A program made the translations under genes and the position numbers. This document shows positions 7,643 to 16,987 of a stretch of 64,000 nucleotides of DNA, piece by piece. This DNA comes from Pseudobdellovibrionaceae bacterium (lineage in GTDB: Bacteria; Bdellovibrionota; Bdellovibrionia; Bdellovibrionales; Bdellovibrionaceae), in contig JAEUWH010000082.1 in NCBI GenBank assembly GCA_016785955.1, forward strand, positions 1-64,000, written 5' to 3'. The notes below the pieces were generated by a model. The model saw only the letters and a program-made list of their open reading frames with translations. It was not told the DNA's origin and made no database searches. Numbering within the stretch: position 1 is the first letter of the stretch; each line of letters opens with the position of its first letter.

Positions 7643-9993
7643 TATTCGGGCATTGCATTGATTAGTACCGATCTTGGCTTGCTTCCATTGGCCGGTCCAA
7701 CAACACCCTCCCTTTCAAATGTTTCAATAATTCGGGCGGCACGTGGGTAGCCTAATCTAAAGCGACGTTGAATCAGCGATGCACTGACTTCTTTTTGTTC
7801 GGCCGCCCATGCAAGAATTTGATCATACATTTCGTCATAGTCTTCATCTCCTCCGCCCCCGCCACCAAATTCGTCAGCACCAGAGGTGCCATCGCCAAAA
7901 CCTTCAAGCGCTTTTACCGCAATAGGATCAAATTCGGGCTCAGCTTGATTAGCCCAATGACTGGCCAGTCCGTTAATTTCTTTTTCACTCAGGTACGGAC
8001 CATGATGGCGCATCGGTTTCGATACGCCGGGAGCTAAAAACAACATGTCACCATTGGGCAGTAAGCGCTCGGCACCGCCCTCATCTAGGATAATTCTAGA
8101 GTCCATTTTAGCTGCGACTTTTAAACCTACACGCCCTGGAATATTTGTCTTAATTAATCCCGTTACCACTTCTTTACGTGGAGACTGCATGGCCAATATC
8201 AGATGAATACCACACGCGCGCGCCATTTGCGCCAGTCGAACAACCCCTTGTTCCACGTTTTGTTTATCAACAGCCATGAGATCGCCAAACTCTTCAACCA
8301 CAATTACAATGTAGGGAAGGGGTTGATAGTAATATTGCTCTAGTTTCATCACGCCTTGAGTTTCATACTCTTGATTTATTTTTTCATGCTCCGCAACTTT
8401 GTCTGCTGTCATGGCCGCCACTGTTTCGTTAAAACTTTCCAGACCACGGGCGCCAAATTTACTCATGGATTTATATCGTTTTTCCATCTCACGAATGGCC
8501 CACTTTAATGCCGACACTGCTTTTTTAGGGTCTGTTACCGGGGGCATGATCAGATGGGGCACTTTAGAAAATGCAGCCAAATCAACTTGCTTCGGATCTA
8601 CCAAAATCAGCCGCAGTGTCTTTGGAGAATGACGAAACAATAGACCACTGATGATCGAGGTAATAAGTACCGATTTACCAGAGCCCGTAGTGCCGGCCAC
8701 CATCAAATGAGGCATCTTGCGAAGATCAACAATTTTAGGGTCACCATTTACCTGACGTCCCAAGGCGATGGGAAGTTTTAAATCCTCGCTCCAAAAGTCG
8801 TCTTCTGCAAGAAGATCTTTATAGTATACGGTTTCACGTTTTGAATTAGAGGTTTCAATACCCACGACATCGCGACCAGGAATCGGGGCAATGACACGCA
8901 AGGATTCACTAGAAAGAGCCAACGCCAGGTCATCTTGAAGTTCAGTAATTTTACTTAGTTTTACATCTGCATTAGGTTTAAACTCAAACATTGTAACTAA
9001 CGGCCCCGGCTTGGCATCCGTGATTGTCCCTTCCACCGAAAAGTTCTTCAGTTTATCTGTCAAGATCTCTGCTTTTTTACGAATTTCTTTTTCATCAATT
9101 TTTACTCGCGAAAGAGGCGGATCTTCTAAAAGATTCAGCTTGGGCATATCCCAATTTTCGATTTTTTTAGGCGGTTTAGCTTTTAATATAACTTTGCGTT
9201 TAGGCATGTGATCTAGTTCATTTTTAGCAGGAATCGTCGTCTCGGACTCTGGCTCTTCTTCAAAGAAATTCAATTGCGTGAGTCTAGAAATTTCATCTGA
9301 TTTTACCTTCCAATCCTTCAGATTTTCGACCTCTGGCGCAACGTCTACCGGCTTCGATGACTTTTCCGATTTGGCACGCTTTTCTTTTGCACGCTCGGCA
9401 ATCACGGGCCAAGCCAACCATTTTTTAAGTGTGATAAAAACACCTACAAATCCAGAGGATTGGTTTTTTGCCATGACTCCCCACTGCTGCAAGCTTTTTT
9501 CAGTATAGAACAGAACCAAGATAATTAAGTTACTCCAAAGAAATATTTGCAAACCAGCAAAATTCAATAGTTTGAATAGGATATTAGATACCGATAGCCC
9601 AATAATTCCCGAAATGGAAATTTCGTGACCAAAAAGTTTCGCCTGCGGAAAATAGAAAGCGGTCAACGCCGACACATTCACGATAAGTAATGTTAGCCAA
9701 ACGACATTTAAACTGCGCAGTTTAACATCCTGCCCACGAAGCGTATTGAGTCCCAGCTTTAGGAACGCAAAGGCGACAAGCCATGCACTGATCCCAAGGC
9801 CCTGATAAAACAAGTCACTCAAGAACGAGCCAAGCCATCCACAATAGTTAGTTGGGCTAAGTTTGCTGCCCATAGAATTAAATGACGGGTCTTTAGGATT
9901 ATAACTAAATAACGCCAAGGCTATAAAGACGGAAATACCGATAAACAAAATAGCCCGAATATCTTTTTGAAATTTTTTGAATAACGCCTGCAT
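7642..9993 (-). CDS. ftsK: DNA translocase FtsK/SpoIIIE family
   Basis: A septal DNA pump that clears and aligns chromosome termini during division. The 783-residue protein has four to five membrane helices in the first 170 residues, a charged linker of about 120 residues, then the motor. The motor carries Walker A at 433-441 (AGTTGSGKS) and a Walker B-like IVIVVEEFGDLM, slightly altered from the usual VIDELADLM. The C-terminal gamma winged helix (LIQRRFRLGYPRAARIIETFE) reads polar DNA motifs. A Gly-rich stretch (GGGGGGD) precedes the gamma domain. It is the first gene of the transcript with the TPR gene. Confidence 0.95.
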   Translation of the reverse strand: MQALFKKFQKDIRAILFIGISVFIALALFSYNPKDPSFNSMGSKLSPTNYCGWLGSFLSDLFYQGLGISAWLVAFAFLKLGLNTLRGQDVKLRSLNVVWLTLLIVNVSALTAFYFPQAKLFGHEISISGIIGLSVSNILFKLLNFAGLQIFLWSNLIILVLFYTEKSLQQWGVMAKNQSSGFVGVFITLKKWLAWPVIAERAKEKRAKSEKSSKPVDVAPEVENLKDWKVKSDEISRLTQLNFFEEEPESETTIPAKNELDHMPKRKVILKAKPPKKIENWDMPKLNLLEDPPLSRVKIDEKEIRKKAEILTDKLKNFSVEGTITDAKPGPLVTMFEFKPNADVKLSKITELQDDLALALSSESLRVIAPIPGRDVVGIETSNSKRETVYYKDLLAEDDFWSEDLKLPIALGRQVNGDPKIVDLRKMPHLMVAGTTGSGKSVLITSIISGLLFRHSPKTLRLILVDPKQVDLAAFSKVPHLIMPPVTDPKKAVSALKWAIREMEKRYKSMSKFGARGLESFNETVAAMTADKVAEHEKINQEYETQGVMKLEQYYYQPLPYIVIVVEEFGDLMAVDKQNVEQGVVRLAQMARACGIHLILAMQSPRKEVVTGLIKTNIPGRVGLKVAAKMDSRIILDEGGAERLLPNGDMLFLAPGVSKPMRHHGPYLSEKEINGLASHWANQAEPEFDPIAVKALEGFGDGTSGADEFGGGGGGDEDYDEMYDQILAWAAEQKEVSASLIQRRFRLGYPRAARIIETFEREGVVGPANGSKPRSVLINAMPE

Positions 9994-10081
9994 GTATAAA
10001 TTTTACTTTTAATTGATTGTTGAAGGTAGCTTCAAAATCCACCACCTTGACTTTAGCACTAATAAAGTCCAGACAATTCCT

Positions 10082-10720
10082 ATGTTAAAGATAAATGAGG
10101 TCTTTTACAGTATCCAAGGGGAGTCGAGCTGGGTTGGGCATCCCACAGTTTTTGTTCGCACGACCGGATGTAATTTGCGTTGTACTTATTGTGATACAAA
10201 GTATTCCTATTATGAGGGCGACTTTCGCGAGACCGAGCAGCTGATGAACCAGATCCGTCAGCATAAAACACGTTATGTATGCATCACCGGTGGCGAGCCT
10301 CTTTTACAAAAGGCTATTTTACCTTTTATGGATCAGCTTGTGAGTCAAAACTACCTAGTATCCCTAGAAACGAGTGGTTCAAAGTCAATTGAAAGTGTAA
10401 ATCCAAATGTAAAGGTCATTCTTGACGTGAAAACTCCAGATAGTGGCGCGGCTGAAAGTTTTTTGTTTTCAAACCTAAAACACATAAACCCATTGACCGA
10501 GTTTAAATTTGTCATTTGCAGTGAAAAAGATTTTGAATGGTCAGAAGAATTTTGCCGTCAACATGAATTATTTGGAAAGTTCACTATTTTATACAGCCCA
10601 TCATACGGAGAGGTCAGTGAACGTTGGCTAGCCGAGCGAATTCTAGCGAAAAATTCAATAGCTAGAATGCAAATTCAACTACATAAAAAAATCTGGTCTC
10701 CAGATGCACGAGGCGTTTGA
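10082..10720 (+). CDS. queE: 7-carboxy-7-deazaguanine synthase
   Basis: QueE is a radical-SAM enzyme that contracts carboxytetrahydropterin to 7-carboxy-7-deazaguanine on the way to queuosine. The product shows the start IQGESSWVGHPTVFVRTTGC, the cluster motif CNLRCTYC, and the following CITGGEPLLQ. I place the start at the ATG at 10082 (212 residues) because an upstream TTG at 10013 would add residues unlike the family. The gene diverges from ftsK. No other queuosine gene is in the window. Confidence 0.9.
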   Translation: MLKINEVFYSIQGESSWVGHPTVFVRTTGCNLRCTYCDTKYSYYEGDFRETEQLMNQIRQHKTRYVCITGGEPLLQKAILPFMDQLVSQNYLVSLETSGSKSIESVNPNVKVILDVKTPDSGAAESFLFSNLKHINPLTEFKFVICSEKDFEWSEEFCRQHELFGKFTILYSPSYGEVSERWLAERILAKNSIARMQIQLHKKIWSPDARGV

Positions 10721-10804
10721 CCTTAAAAACAAATTTCTATATATATCTCCAACACTCGTTACTCGATAACACTTAAATAAAAAATTGAAAATCGTAGGAG
10801 CTCC

Positions 10805-11122
10805 ATGACGCCCAATTTGAACAGTTCAGACAATCTTTTCGTTGCTAACCTTCAACAAGTTAGTTTGGAAAAACTAGTAAAAAGCAAACTTGAAGTTTTA
10901 TTCCAACAACAAAAAGAAGCACAAGTTGAACTTAATGGTCTTTACAATGTCATCATTGAACAAGTAGAAAAACCTCTTCTTGAGCTGGCATTACGTGCAT
11001 ACAATGGCAACCAAGTTAAAACAGCGCAAATGTTGGGTATCAACCGCAACACTCTTAAGAAAAAAATCGACAACTACAAAATCAAAGTTAAAAAAAGCGC
11101 TCTGCTTTTAACTCCTCAGTAG
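10805..11122 (+). CDS. Fis-family DNA-binding protein
   Basis: A 105-residue protein. Its last 45 residues (LLELALRAYNGNQVKTAQMLGINRNTLKKKIDNY) form the Fis-type helix-turn-helix that is also found at the C-terminus of NtrC regulators. The N-terminal half is helical and could dimerise, so it resembles free-standing Fis rather than a broken regulator. TAGGAG precedes the ATG by a good spacing. It sits between queE and dnaB. A nucleoid or global regulatory role is inferred from the family. Confidence 0.75.
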   Translation: MTPNLNSSDNLFVANLQQVSLEKLVKSKLEVLFQQQKEAQVELNGLYNVIIEQVEKPLLELALRAYNGNQVKTAQMLGINRNTLKKKIDNYKIKVKKSALLLTPQ

Positions 11123-11146
11123 TCTTTTAAAAATTCATTATATCAC

Positions 11147-11190
11147 AAACGACGTAAATCACCTGTTTCAGGCCAAGAAGCGTCGTTTTG
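11147..11190 (+). terminator. Probable terminator after the fis-like gene
   Basis: An 8-bp inverted repeat, AAACGACG (11147-11154) and CGTCGTTT (11181-11188), encloses a smaller hairpin CCTG-ttt-CAGG and is followed by a short T-rich run. It lies 25 bp after the fis-like stop and before dnaB. Confidence 0.45.
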
Positions 11191-11293
11191 CTTTCAGGGC
11201 TCAATCATTTCGTTTTTGACTCAACAATTAAGCAACGTTTAGTCATGACAAGTGCTTAAGTCACTGGCACAATTTAAAGTATACGGAGGGGAC

Positions 11294-12703
11294 GTGTCTG
11301 GCAGATTGCCGCCTCAAAATTTAGAGGCAGAACAGTCTATTCTTGGTGGATTGATGCTCGAGAGAGAATCATTTGATCAAATTGGTGATTTAATCACTGT
11401 CGACGACTTTTACTCTCCAGCTAATCAAAAAATTTACCAAGCCATTCTAGATCTGAATTCTAAATCTCGGCCTATTGACTTGGTCACTGTTACGGACGCG
11501 CTCCGTTCTCGCAACGAATTTGACTCTGTTGGCGGTTATGTTTACTTAGCGGGCCTGCTTGAAAAAACTATTTCTTCTGCGCACATTGCAACCTATGCAC
11601 AGATAGTAAAAGAGAAATCGACTCTTCGAAAATTGATTCACACAAGTACCCAAATCATCGAATCCGCGTTCAACAGTGAAAAAATGGAAGTCGATGCCAT
11701 TTTAGATAAAGCCGAGTCAGATATCTTTAAGATCGGAGAAAAGACGGCCACTCAGGGACTCGTTGGCTCGATGGATATCGTTAAAGATAGTATAAAAAAA
11801 ATCGAAGCTTTGTATCAAAAACAAGAAGACATCACTGGAATTTCATCTGGATTTACAGATCTAGATAAAATGACAGCAGGGATGCATGCGGGCGAATTGA
11901 CGATTATTGCGGCCCGACCGTCGATGGGTAAAACAGCATTCAGTTTGAATATTGCATCTCATATTGTCCTTCGCCAAAAAAGAACGTGTGCTTACTTTTC
12001 TCTCGAGATGGGTAAAGAAGCTGTTATGATGAGGATTCTGTCCGCCGAGTCGCGAGTATCAATGTCAGAGATTCGTACGGGTCGAGTTCAAGATTCTAGT
12101 TGGCCAAAACTTATTTCGGCTGCGTCTCAGCTGAGTGAGTCTAAACTATTTATCGACGATACTTCTGGTATTTCTCCCTTCGAGATTCGTGCTCGCTGTC
12201 GCAGATTAAAAGCAATGTACGGTATTGATTGTATTATGATCGATTACTTACAGTTGATGGATTTAAAACAAAAGGTGGAAAGCCGCGAAAGAGCTGTATC
12301 GGAAATTTCTAAAATGTTAAAAGTGATCGCCAAGGAACTCGGTATACCCGTAATCGCATTGGCGCAGTTAAATCGGGGAGTAGAAGGCCGTTCTGATCGT
12401 CGCCCTATGTTATCTGATCTGCGTGAATCTGGATCAATCGAGCAAGATGCCGACGTCATCATGATGCTGTATCGTGACGACTATTACGACAAAGAAGACC
12501 CCGAAAAACAAGGACATGCCGAAGTGATTATCGGTAAACAACGTAACGGCCCGACGGGTACTGTAAAATTGCGTTTTGATGCTAAATTTAATCGTTTCCG
12601 AGATGCTGATGCGGAAATTTCTAATCCACTTCCTCCTCCACAAATGCCGCCAAATCAAGGTTTTCAACGACCAAAAAATTTCGCCCCGAACCAAAATCCT
12701 TAA
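11294..12703 (+). CDS. dnaB: Replicative DNA helicase DnaB
   Basis: The hexameric helicase that unwinds DNA at the fork. The N-terminal domain begins LPPQNLEAEQSILGGLM, and the RecA-like motor has Walker A AARPSMGKTAF, FSLEMGKEAV, the Walker B segment IMIDYLQLM, and AQLNRGVEGRSDRRPMLSDLRESGSIEQDAD. I prefer the GTG at 11294, which has GGAGG just upstream and starts at the usual family position (469 residues), over a GTG at 11252. The C-terminal tail is Pro/Asn-rich. Confidence 0.95.
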   Translation: MSGRLPPQNLEAEQSILGGLMLERESFDQIGDLITVDDFYSPANQKIYQAILDLNSKSRPIDLVTVTDALRSRNEFDSVGGYVYLAGLLEKTISSAHIATYAQIVKEKSTLRKLIHTSTQIIESAFNSEKMEVDAILDKAESDIFKIGEKTATQGLVGSMDIVKDSIKKIEALYQKQEDITGISSGFTDLDKMTAGMHAGELTIIAARPSMGKTAFSLNIASHIVLRQKRTCAYFSLEMGKEAVMMRILSAESRVSMSEIRTGRVQDSSWPKLISAASQLSESKLFIDDTSGISPFEIRARCRRLKAMYGIDCIMIDYLQLMDLKQKVESRERAVSEISKMLKVIAKELGIPVIALAQLNRGVEGRSDRRPMLSDLRESGSIEQDADVIMMLYRDDYYDKEDPEKQGHAEVIIGKQRNGPTGTVKLRFDAKFNRFRDADAEISNPLPPPQMPPNQGFQRPKNFAPNQNP

Positions 12704-12893
12704 TCTTTACCGTCTATTTTTTTCTTTAAGCTTTCTTGAAAAGCATCCTTTTTAGGCTACTTTCAAAAGAAAAACTAACTACGCTCTTAGAATTTTTTAT
12801 AGGTCTAGTGCCATTATACTGGACTAAAGGTTATTTGTTTTTATCTCTCGTAAAAAATTCTTAACCCAATCTAAAACTGATGGTGTCCTACGT

Positions 12894-13145
12894 ATGAGCG
12901 TATTTCAAGAAAGCATGGAGGCTTTTTCGATGAGTCTAAAAGGGACAAATTTACTTACTGAACTTCGCGAAAATTCAGGTTTAGATCAGGATTTTTTTGA
13001 TACACAAATGGGAAACTTAATTCAAGCCTACGATTTAAATTCAGACACTCTAGAGCTAGATCAACTGCGAAATGCACTTGCTGACTATCTACAAACTCTA
13101 ATTTTGGAAGAAGAAACATCTCTGTCCAAAGCTCAATACGCCTAA
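12894..13145 (+). CDS. Small hypothetical protein
   Basis: An 83-residue acidic protein of unknown function with likely helices (LDQLRNALADYLQTLILEEE). There is no signal peptide or membrane segment, so it should be cytoplasmic. It follows dnaB by 190 bp and ends before a bidirectional terminator. The ribosome-binding site is weak. The gap with dnaB contains a TATACT box at 12815-12820 and an imperfect inverted repeat around 12808-12829, so it may have its own promoter. It is supported by composition and isolation from other genes rather than by family. Confidence 0.5.
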   Translation: MSVFQESMEAFSMSLKGTNLLTELRENSGLDQDFFDTQMGNLIQAYDLNSDTLELDQLRNALADYLQTLILEEETSLSKAQYA

Positions 13146-13228
13146 AATAATAAGTAACAAGTACTGAAATCAACATGTACCGATTTATAAAAAGCAGTCG
13201 ATAAGAACAAAATCCATTAGCAAATAAA

Positions 13229-13256
13229 AAAGGGAGTCTTTATCTCGACCCCCTTT
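13229..13256. terminator. Bidirectional terminator between the small gene and rplI
   Basis: A 10-bp stem with one mismatch, AAAGGGAGTC (13229-13238) and GACCCCCTTT (13247-13256), has an 8-base loop and is flanked by A-runs and T-runs on both sides. It separates two converging genes, so it can end both transcripts. Confidence 0.75.
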
Positions 13257-13282
13257 AAAAAAATAATTTTAAATTCTAAAAA

Positions 13283-13726
13283 CTACTGACGTTCAACATT
13301 GATAGAAATATCAGCGATTAAACCTTCAGAAAATTTCACTTGAGCTTTATGTTTACCCAAAATTTTGATTGGCTCTTCAAGAACCACATCACGCTTATCA
13401 ACAGAGAAACCCTGTTTTTCTAATTCTTTAGAAATATCACCGTGGGTAACCGCACCAAATAATTTATCACTTTCACCAGCAACAGCTTTGAAAGTTAAAG
13501 ATAAGCCATTCAACTTAGCTACAACTTGTTTCTTTTCTTCCATAGCCTTAGCTTTTTTAACTTCCGCTACTTTTTTTAGATGCTCCCACTCTTTTACTTT
13601 GGTCTCTGTAGCTTCAATAGCCAAGTTTTTTGGAAACAAAAAGTTTCTAAAATAACCAGTAGAAACATTTAATAAATCGCCTGCGCGACCTAATTCTTTA
13701 ACGTCTTTTTGCAAAATAACTTTCAT
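13283..13726 (-). CDS. rplI: 50S ribosomal protein L9
   Basis: L9 binds 23S rRNA and forms the elongated arm of the large subunit. The 147-residue product starts MKVILQKDVKELGRAGDLLNV with the family signature GYFRNFLFPKNLA, a long central helix rich in Lys/Glu, and a C-terminal domain containing KLFGAVTHGDI. It is the last gene of the rpsF - DUF2232 - rplI unit and is followed by a terminator. Confidence 0.96.
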   Translation of the reverse strand: MKVILQKDVKELGRAGDLLNVSTGYFRNFLFPKNLAIEATETKVKEWEHLKKVAEVKKAKAMEEKKQVVAKLNGLSLTFKAVAGESDKLFGAVTHGDISKELEKQGFSVDKRDVVLEEPIKILGKHKAQVKFSEGLIADISINVERQ

Positions 13727-13758
13727 AGTATCCTCTTTCCTTCGTAGGGCCCGCCGTA

Positions 13759-14658
13759 TTAGGTGGCTTGCCTATTCATACCTATTTTTATCTTCCCTCT
13801 AAAGTCGAACCAAAAATCTAAAAAGCCGACTATTGAAAGAACTAAAAATAATTGTCCTAAAAATATAAAATAACTTAGGGTTCTTAAAAATATTCCCGCA
13901 CGCATTTGGAAAAGTAAATTTTCTAAAACAGCCAATCCTTGAAAGAAATAAACCACTAGAAAAACATTCACCAAGTTCGAAGCCACAACACCAATTTCTT
14001 GTAAGTCTTTCAGCATCGAGCCTAACGTGTTGAACAGAAGACTGGCTAGTGCCAACCAAATCAATTTTTCACTCACCTTAAACTTCAAAAAATCAAACTT
14101 ATAAACATAGCCTTGTTTCATCAGTCGAAACCAGAAACGAACTCTACGTTCCATCAAGTAACCAGTAGCCAAGCTTACTAACAATACTATGAAAACCATT
14201 GAAGGTATTTGTAAAACAAGAGCTGCATAATCAATCTCTTGCTCGACCTGTCCCTTAATCAACGGCTTTACGGCTTCTTTGAAATATTCAGTTGCTCGAG
14301 CCATATCAACGACTCCTAAACTTCTTAACATTCCAAGTAGACCCGCCGAACAAACTGAGAATCCAATTCCAAGACTCCAAAGCGAGTTCCAAAAAAATGA
14401 AACTTTCCGCTTTTCAAGTTCTAAGCTAATTCCCGTGGTTAACCACACAGAACCCACTAAAAAACTCAGCCAGTCTGCCTTCAACAGAGTCGCCCCGCCT
14501 AAAAACAAAATCACTAAACCCCAAAATGCCAAAGATCCGTATACGTTTCTGATAACTCTCAAAAAGGGGGTTCCAAAAACAACTGTCAGAATCGACATCA
14601 TCACAGCGATGCCCGAAACAACAGACAGTCTAGAGAACGAACCCTTTTTTTCTGTCAT
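13759..14658 (-). CDS. DUF2232 (YybS-like) membrane protein
   Basis: A 299-residue integral membrane protein with about seven to eight hydrophobic segments spread over its whole length. Its composition and its place between rpsF and rplI match the DUF2232/YybS family, which often lies in this ribosomal operon. Function is unknown. Its ATG overlaps the rpsF stop codon (TAATG), and rplI follows after 32 bp. The C-terminal tail GKIKIGMNRQAT is basic and probably cytoplasmic. Confidence 0.7.
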   Translation of the reverse strand: MTEKKGSFSRLSVVSGIAVMMSILTVVFGTPFLRVIRNVYGSLAFWGLVILFLGGATLLKADWLSFLVGSVWLTTGISLELEKRKVSFFWNSLWSLGIGFSVCSAGLLGMLRSLGVVDMARATEYFKEAVKPLIKGQVEQEIDYAALVLQIPSMVFIVLLVSLATGYLMERRVRFWFRLMKQGYVYKFDFLKFKVSEKLIWLALASLLFNTLGSMLKDLQEIGVVASNLVNVFLVVYFFQGLAVLENLLFQMRAGIFLRTLSYFIFLGQLFLVLSIVGFLDFWFDFRGKIKIGMNRQAT

Positions 14659-15104
14659 TATTCAGCGTTGATTGAAGCGGCTCGAGCAGCTTTGCGCGCT
14701 TGAATTTTCGCTTCTCTCTCGCGTTCTCTTTCTGCAGAAACTTTCAATTGATTTTTAAAATCTTCTAAATGTTTTGCCAAAGGCTTACGATCATCTAAAC
14801 GAGTATGCATAAAACGAACTACTTTTTCGTTAATTCTCATTGTACGCTCTAGCTCAGCGATTGAACCCGGCTCTGATTTAAATAAAGCGTGAAAATATAA
14901 CGCTTTTTTCATTTTAGCTATTGGATAAGCCAATGTTCTTTTACCCCAAGTCTCTACTGAATGATACTCTCCAGAGAAAGACTTAAGAATATCTTTATTA
15001 CGCTTAAAGAACTCCTTCTGGTCTTCTGCTGTGGTGTCTGGGTGCAACATGATTACACCTTCATACATGTGAATAATCTTGGGATATTCGTACTTTACCT
15101 TCAT
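14658..15104 (-). CDS. rpsF: 30S ribosomal protein S6
   Basis: S6 binds the central domain of 16S rRNA together with S18. The 148-residue product has the family pattern (YEGVIMLHPDTTAEDQKEFF, HSVETWGKRTLAYPIAKMKKALYFHALF, RTMRINEKVVRFMHTRLDD) followed by a charged C-terminal extension of about 40 residues rich in Arg, Glu and Ala. Its usual partner gene rpsR is not next to it, and a DUF2232 gene follows directly. Confidence 0.95.
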   Translation of the reverse strand: MKVKYEYPKIIHMYEGVIMLHPDTTAEDQKEFFKRNKDILKSFSGEYHSVETWGKRTLAYPIAKMKKALYFHALFKSEPGSIAELERTMRINEKVVRFMHTRLDDRKPLAKHLEDFKNQLKVSAEREREREAKIQARKAARAASINAE

Positions 15105-15219
15105 TTCGATCCTCTCGGTTAAAGCCCATAGACACTAATTTTGCCTCTAAAAATGCAAAAACTATGAGCAAGGAAGTCTCGTAATATCATGGCTTTAGTC
15201 CATCCTCAAGATAAAGTTA

Positions 15220-15945
15220 TTGGACGATAAAATTAAAAAATGGTCAGATAGATACATGGGCTTAGTTGTTGAAATTCTTGAAGGAATTCAAAAGGGTGAA
15301 GTATTCAAAATCACCGATAAAATGACCTTTGGACGTAAAAAGTCTGACGTCATTATTAGAGATCCAAATGTATCAACTCTACACGCATCTGTCTCGATCG
15401 ATGAAGGCGGAATTCCTATTCTGGTTGACCAGAACTCGCGCAATGGCCTGATTATCAATGATGCCGTCGTACGTAAAATTGCGCTTTATCCTGGCACCAA
15501 GTTCACCATTGGAAATACTGACTTCGAAGCAAAAGTTATTTCCGATGCCGAACTTGAAGAACTCTTTCCAACGAAAACATGGCGGGATCTGCTTGCAAAC
15601 GAAATCAGCCAGAACGCTCTCAATACCACACCACCTCAAGAGCTTGCGGCCTTTAATCCAAAAGTAGAACTGCATTTCATTCAAGGAATCCAAACCGACG
15701 AGGCAAAAATTTTAACCTATGGTCCACGCACCGCTGGGTTTTGGTCATTCGATATTCCTTTGCATGATCATCAAGCCCCCGAACTGGCCTTCAAAATTGT
15801 GCCCTCACCAGAAGGGGCGCGAATTGTAAACTTTGATTTATCCCGGGTTTTGTTGAATGATGCAGTCTTCGAGTCCTCGCTTTTGATTAGCGGTGATCGT
15901 ATCAAAATTGGAGAAAGTATAATTAAAGTACTTTTTTTAGAGTAA
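15220..15945 (+). CDS. FHA-domain protein
   Basis: A 241-residue cytoplasmic protein. Residues about 14-110 form a forkhead-associated domain that would bind phosphothreonine: MTFGRKKSDVIIRDPNVSTLHASV carries the GR and S-x-x-H landmarks, and DQNSRNGLIIND the N-G turn. The C-terminal 90 residues (ILTYGPRTAGFWSFD..., then LLNDAVF..LLISGDRIKIGE) look like a second, degenerate FHA fold. The start is uncertain: TTG at 15220 or ATG at 15256. An alpha/beta hydrolase follows after 13 bp. No kinase or phosphatase is adjacent. Confidence 0.8.
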   Translation: MDDKIKKWSDRYMGLVVEILEGIQKGEVFKITDKMTFGRKKSDVIIRDPNVSTLHASVSIDEGGIPILVDQNSRNGLIINDAVVRKIALYPGTKFTIGNTDFEAKVISDAELEELFPTKTWRDLLANEISQNALNTTPPQELAAFNPKVELHFIQGIQTDEAKILTYGPRTAGFWSFDIPLHDHQAPELAFKIVPSPEGARIVNFDLSRVLLNDAVFESSLLISGDRIKIGESIIKVLFLE

Positions 15946-15958
15946 TTAAGAGGTCACC

Positions 15959-16840
15959 GTGGATGTCATTCGCAAAGATTCAAAAAAAGTAAAAAGCTTT
16001 GATGGTACCGAAATTTACTATGAAACACGCGGAGTCGGTGAACCCATCATTTTTGTGTACGGCATCGCGTGCCTCATGAATCATTGGCATCATCAAATCA
16101 AGTACTTCAGCCGTTTCAATCAGGTTATTTGTTTTGATCTTCGTGGCCATCATCAAAGCTATCCTGTTGCCGATAAAAATAATTTAAATATCGCATCGAC
16201 AGCAAAAGATATTGAGTCTATTCTGAACGATCTAAAAATTTCCCAGGCCCATTTTGTCGGACACAGCTTTGGCGCCCCAGTTTTATTTTCTGCCTTCGAA
16301 CAATTCCCTAGCCGCTTTAAAAGCCTTACATTGATCAATGGTTTTGCTCGCAATCCTATCAAAGGAATGTTTGGCTTGGATATTGTTGAGCCATTTTTTT
16401 ATTGGGTAAAAAACCAATTCAAAGATTCTCCCGAAATTCTAACACGTATATGGAAAGCGGCCGTTTATAATCCAATTTCCATGCGAGCCGTAGCCATCGT
16501 CGGCGGATTTAATTTAAAATTGACTCACTTTAAAGACATCGAAGTCTACGCCAAAGGTGTTGCCGAGTTGGACCTTGAAGTATTTCTAAGTCTTTTTGAA
16601 GACATGATGAAATATAATGGTGAAAATATTCTCGAAGAAATCAAATTACCAACACTGATAATTTCTGGTGAAAACGACAACGTCACGCCAAAGTCTTATC
16701 AAGAAGAAATGGCAAACAAGATTGTTAACTCAGAATACGTAGAGGTTCCCTATGGTAGTCATTGCACCCAGTTAGATTTTCCAGATTATATTAATCTTAA
16801 AATCAATTCGTTCTTAAAAAGCATTTCTACACACGAATAA
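15959..16840 (+). CDS. Alpha/beta hydrolase
   Basis: A 293-residue alpha/beta-fold hydrolase. The nucleophile elbow GHSFG puts Ser at 103, and the likely acid and base are Asp240 (SGENDNVTP) and His268 (PYGSHCTQLD). The oxyanion-hole region is IIFVYGIACLMNHW. It starts at a GTG with AAGAGG upstream. It resembles esterases or haloperoxidase-like hydrolases, but the substrate cannot be told. It is probably co-transcribed with the FHA gene 13 bp upstream. Confidence 0.85.
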   Translation: MDVIRKDSKKVKSFDGTEIYYETRGVGEPIIFVYGIACLMNHWHHQIKYFSRFNQVICFDLRGHHQSYPVADKNNLNIASTAKDIESILNDLKISQAHFVGHSFGAPVLFSAFEQFPSRFKSLTLINGFARNPIKGMFGLDIVEPFFYWVKNQFKDSPEILTRIWKAAVYNPISMRAVAIVGGFNLKLTHFKDIEVYAKGVAELDLEVFLSLFEDMMKYNGENILEEIKLPTLIISGENDNVTPKSYQEEMANKIVNSEYVEVPYGSHCTQLDFPDYINLKINSFLKSISTHE

Positions 16841-16987
16841 TTTTCAAAGACGCTGCCTGTATGGCTTTCTCATTTTGAGGCGTCGTCGAAATTTTTGACA
16901 CTGTATAAAGTCATTCAATCCTAAGCCGATATAATTATTAGGAAATGGAATTTGTCTTGCACTTGAAAGTTGCGGGTTGGGGGAATA

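Noticed and set aside
15189-15230. A 13-codon open frame just before the FHA gene
   Set aside because: No ribosome-binding site and nothing to indicate a real leader peptide.
16841-16987. Possible terminator after the alpha/beta hydrolase (GACGC/GCGTC)
   Set aside because: The stem is only five base pairs with a loop of more than 20 bases and a weak T-run.
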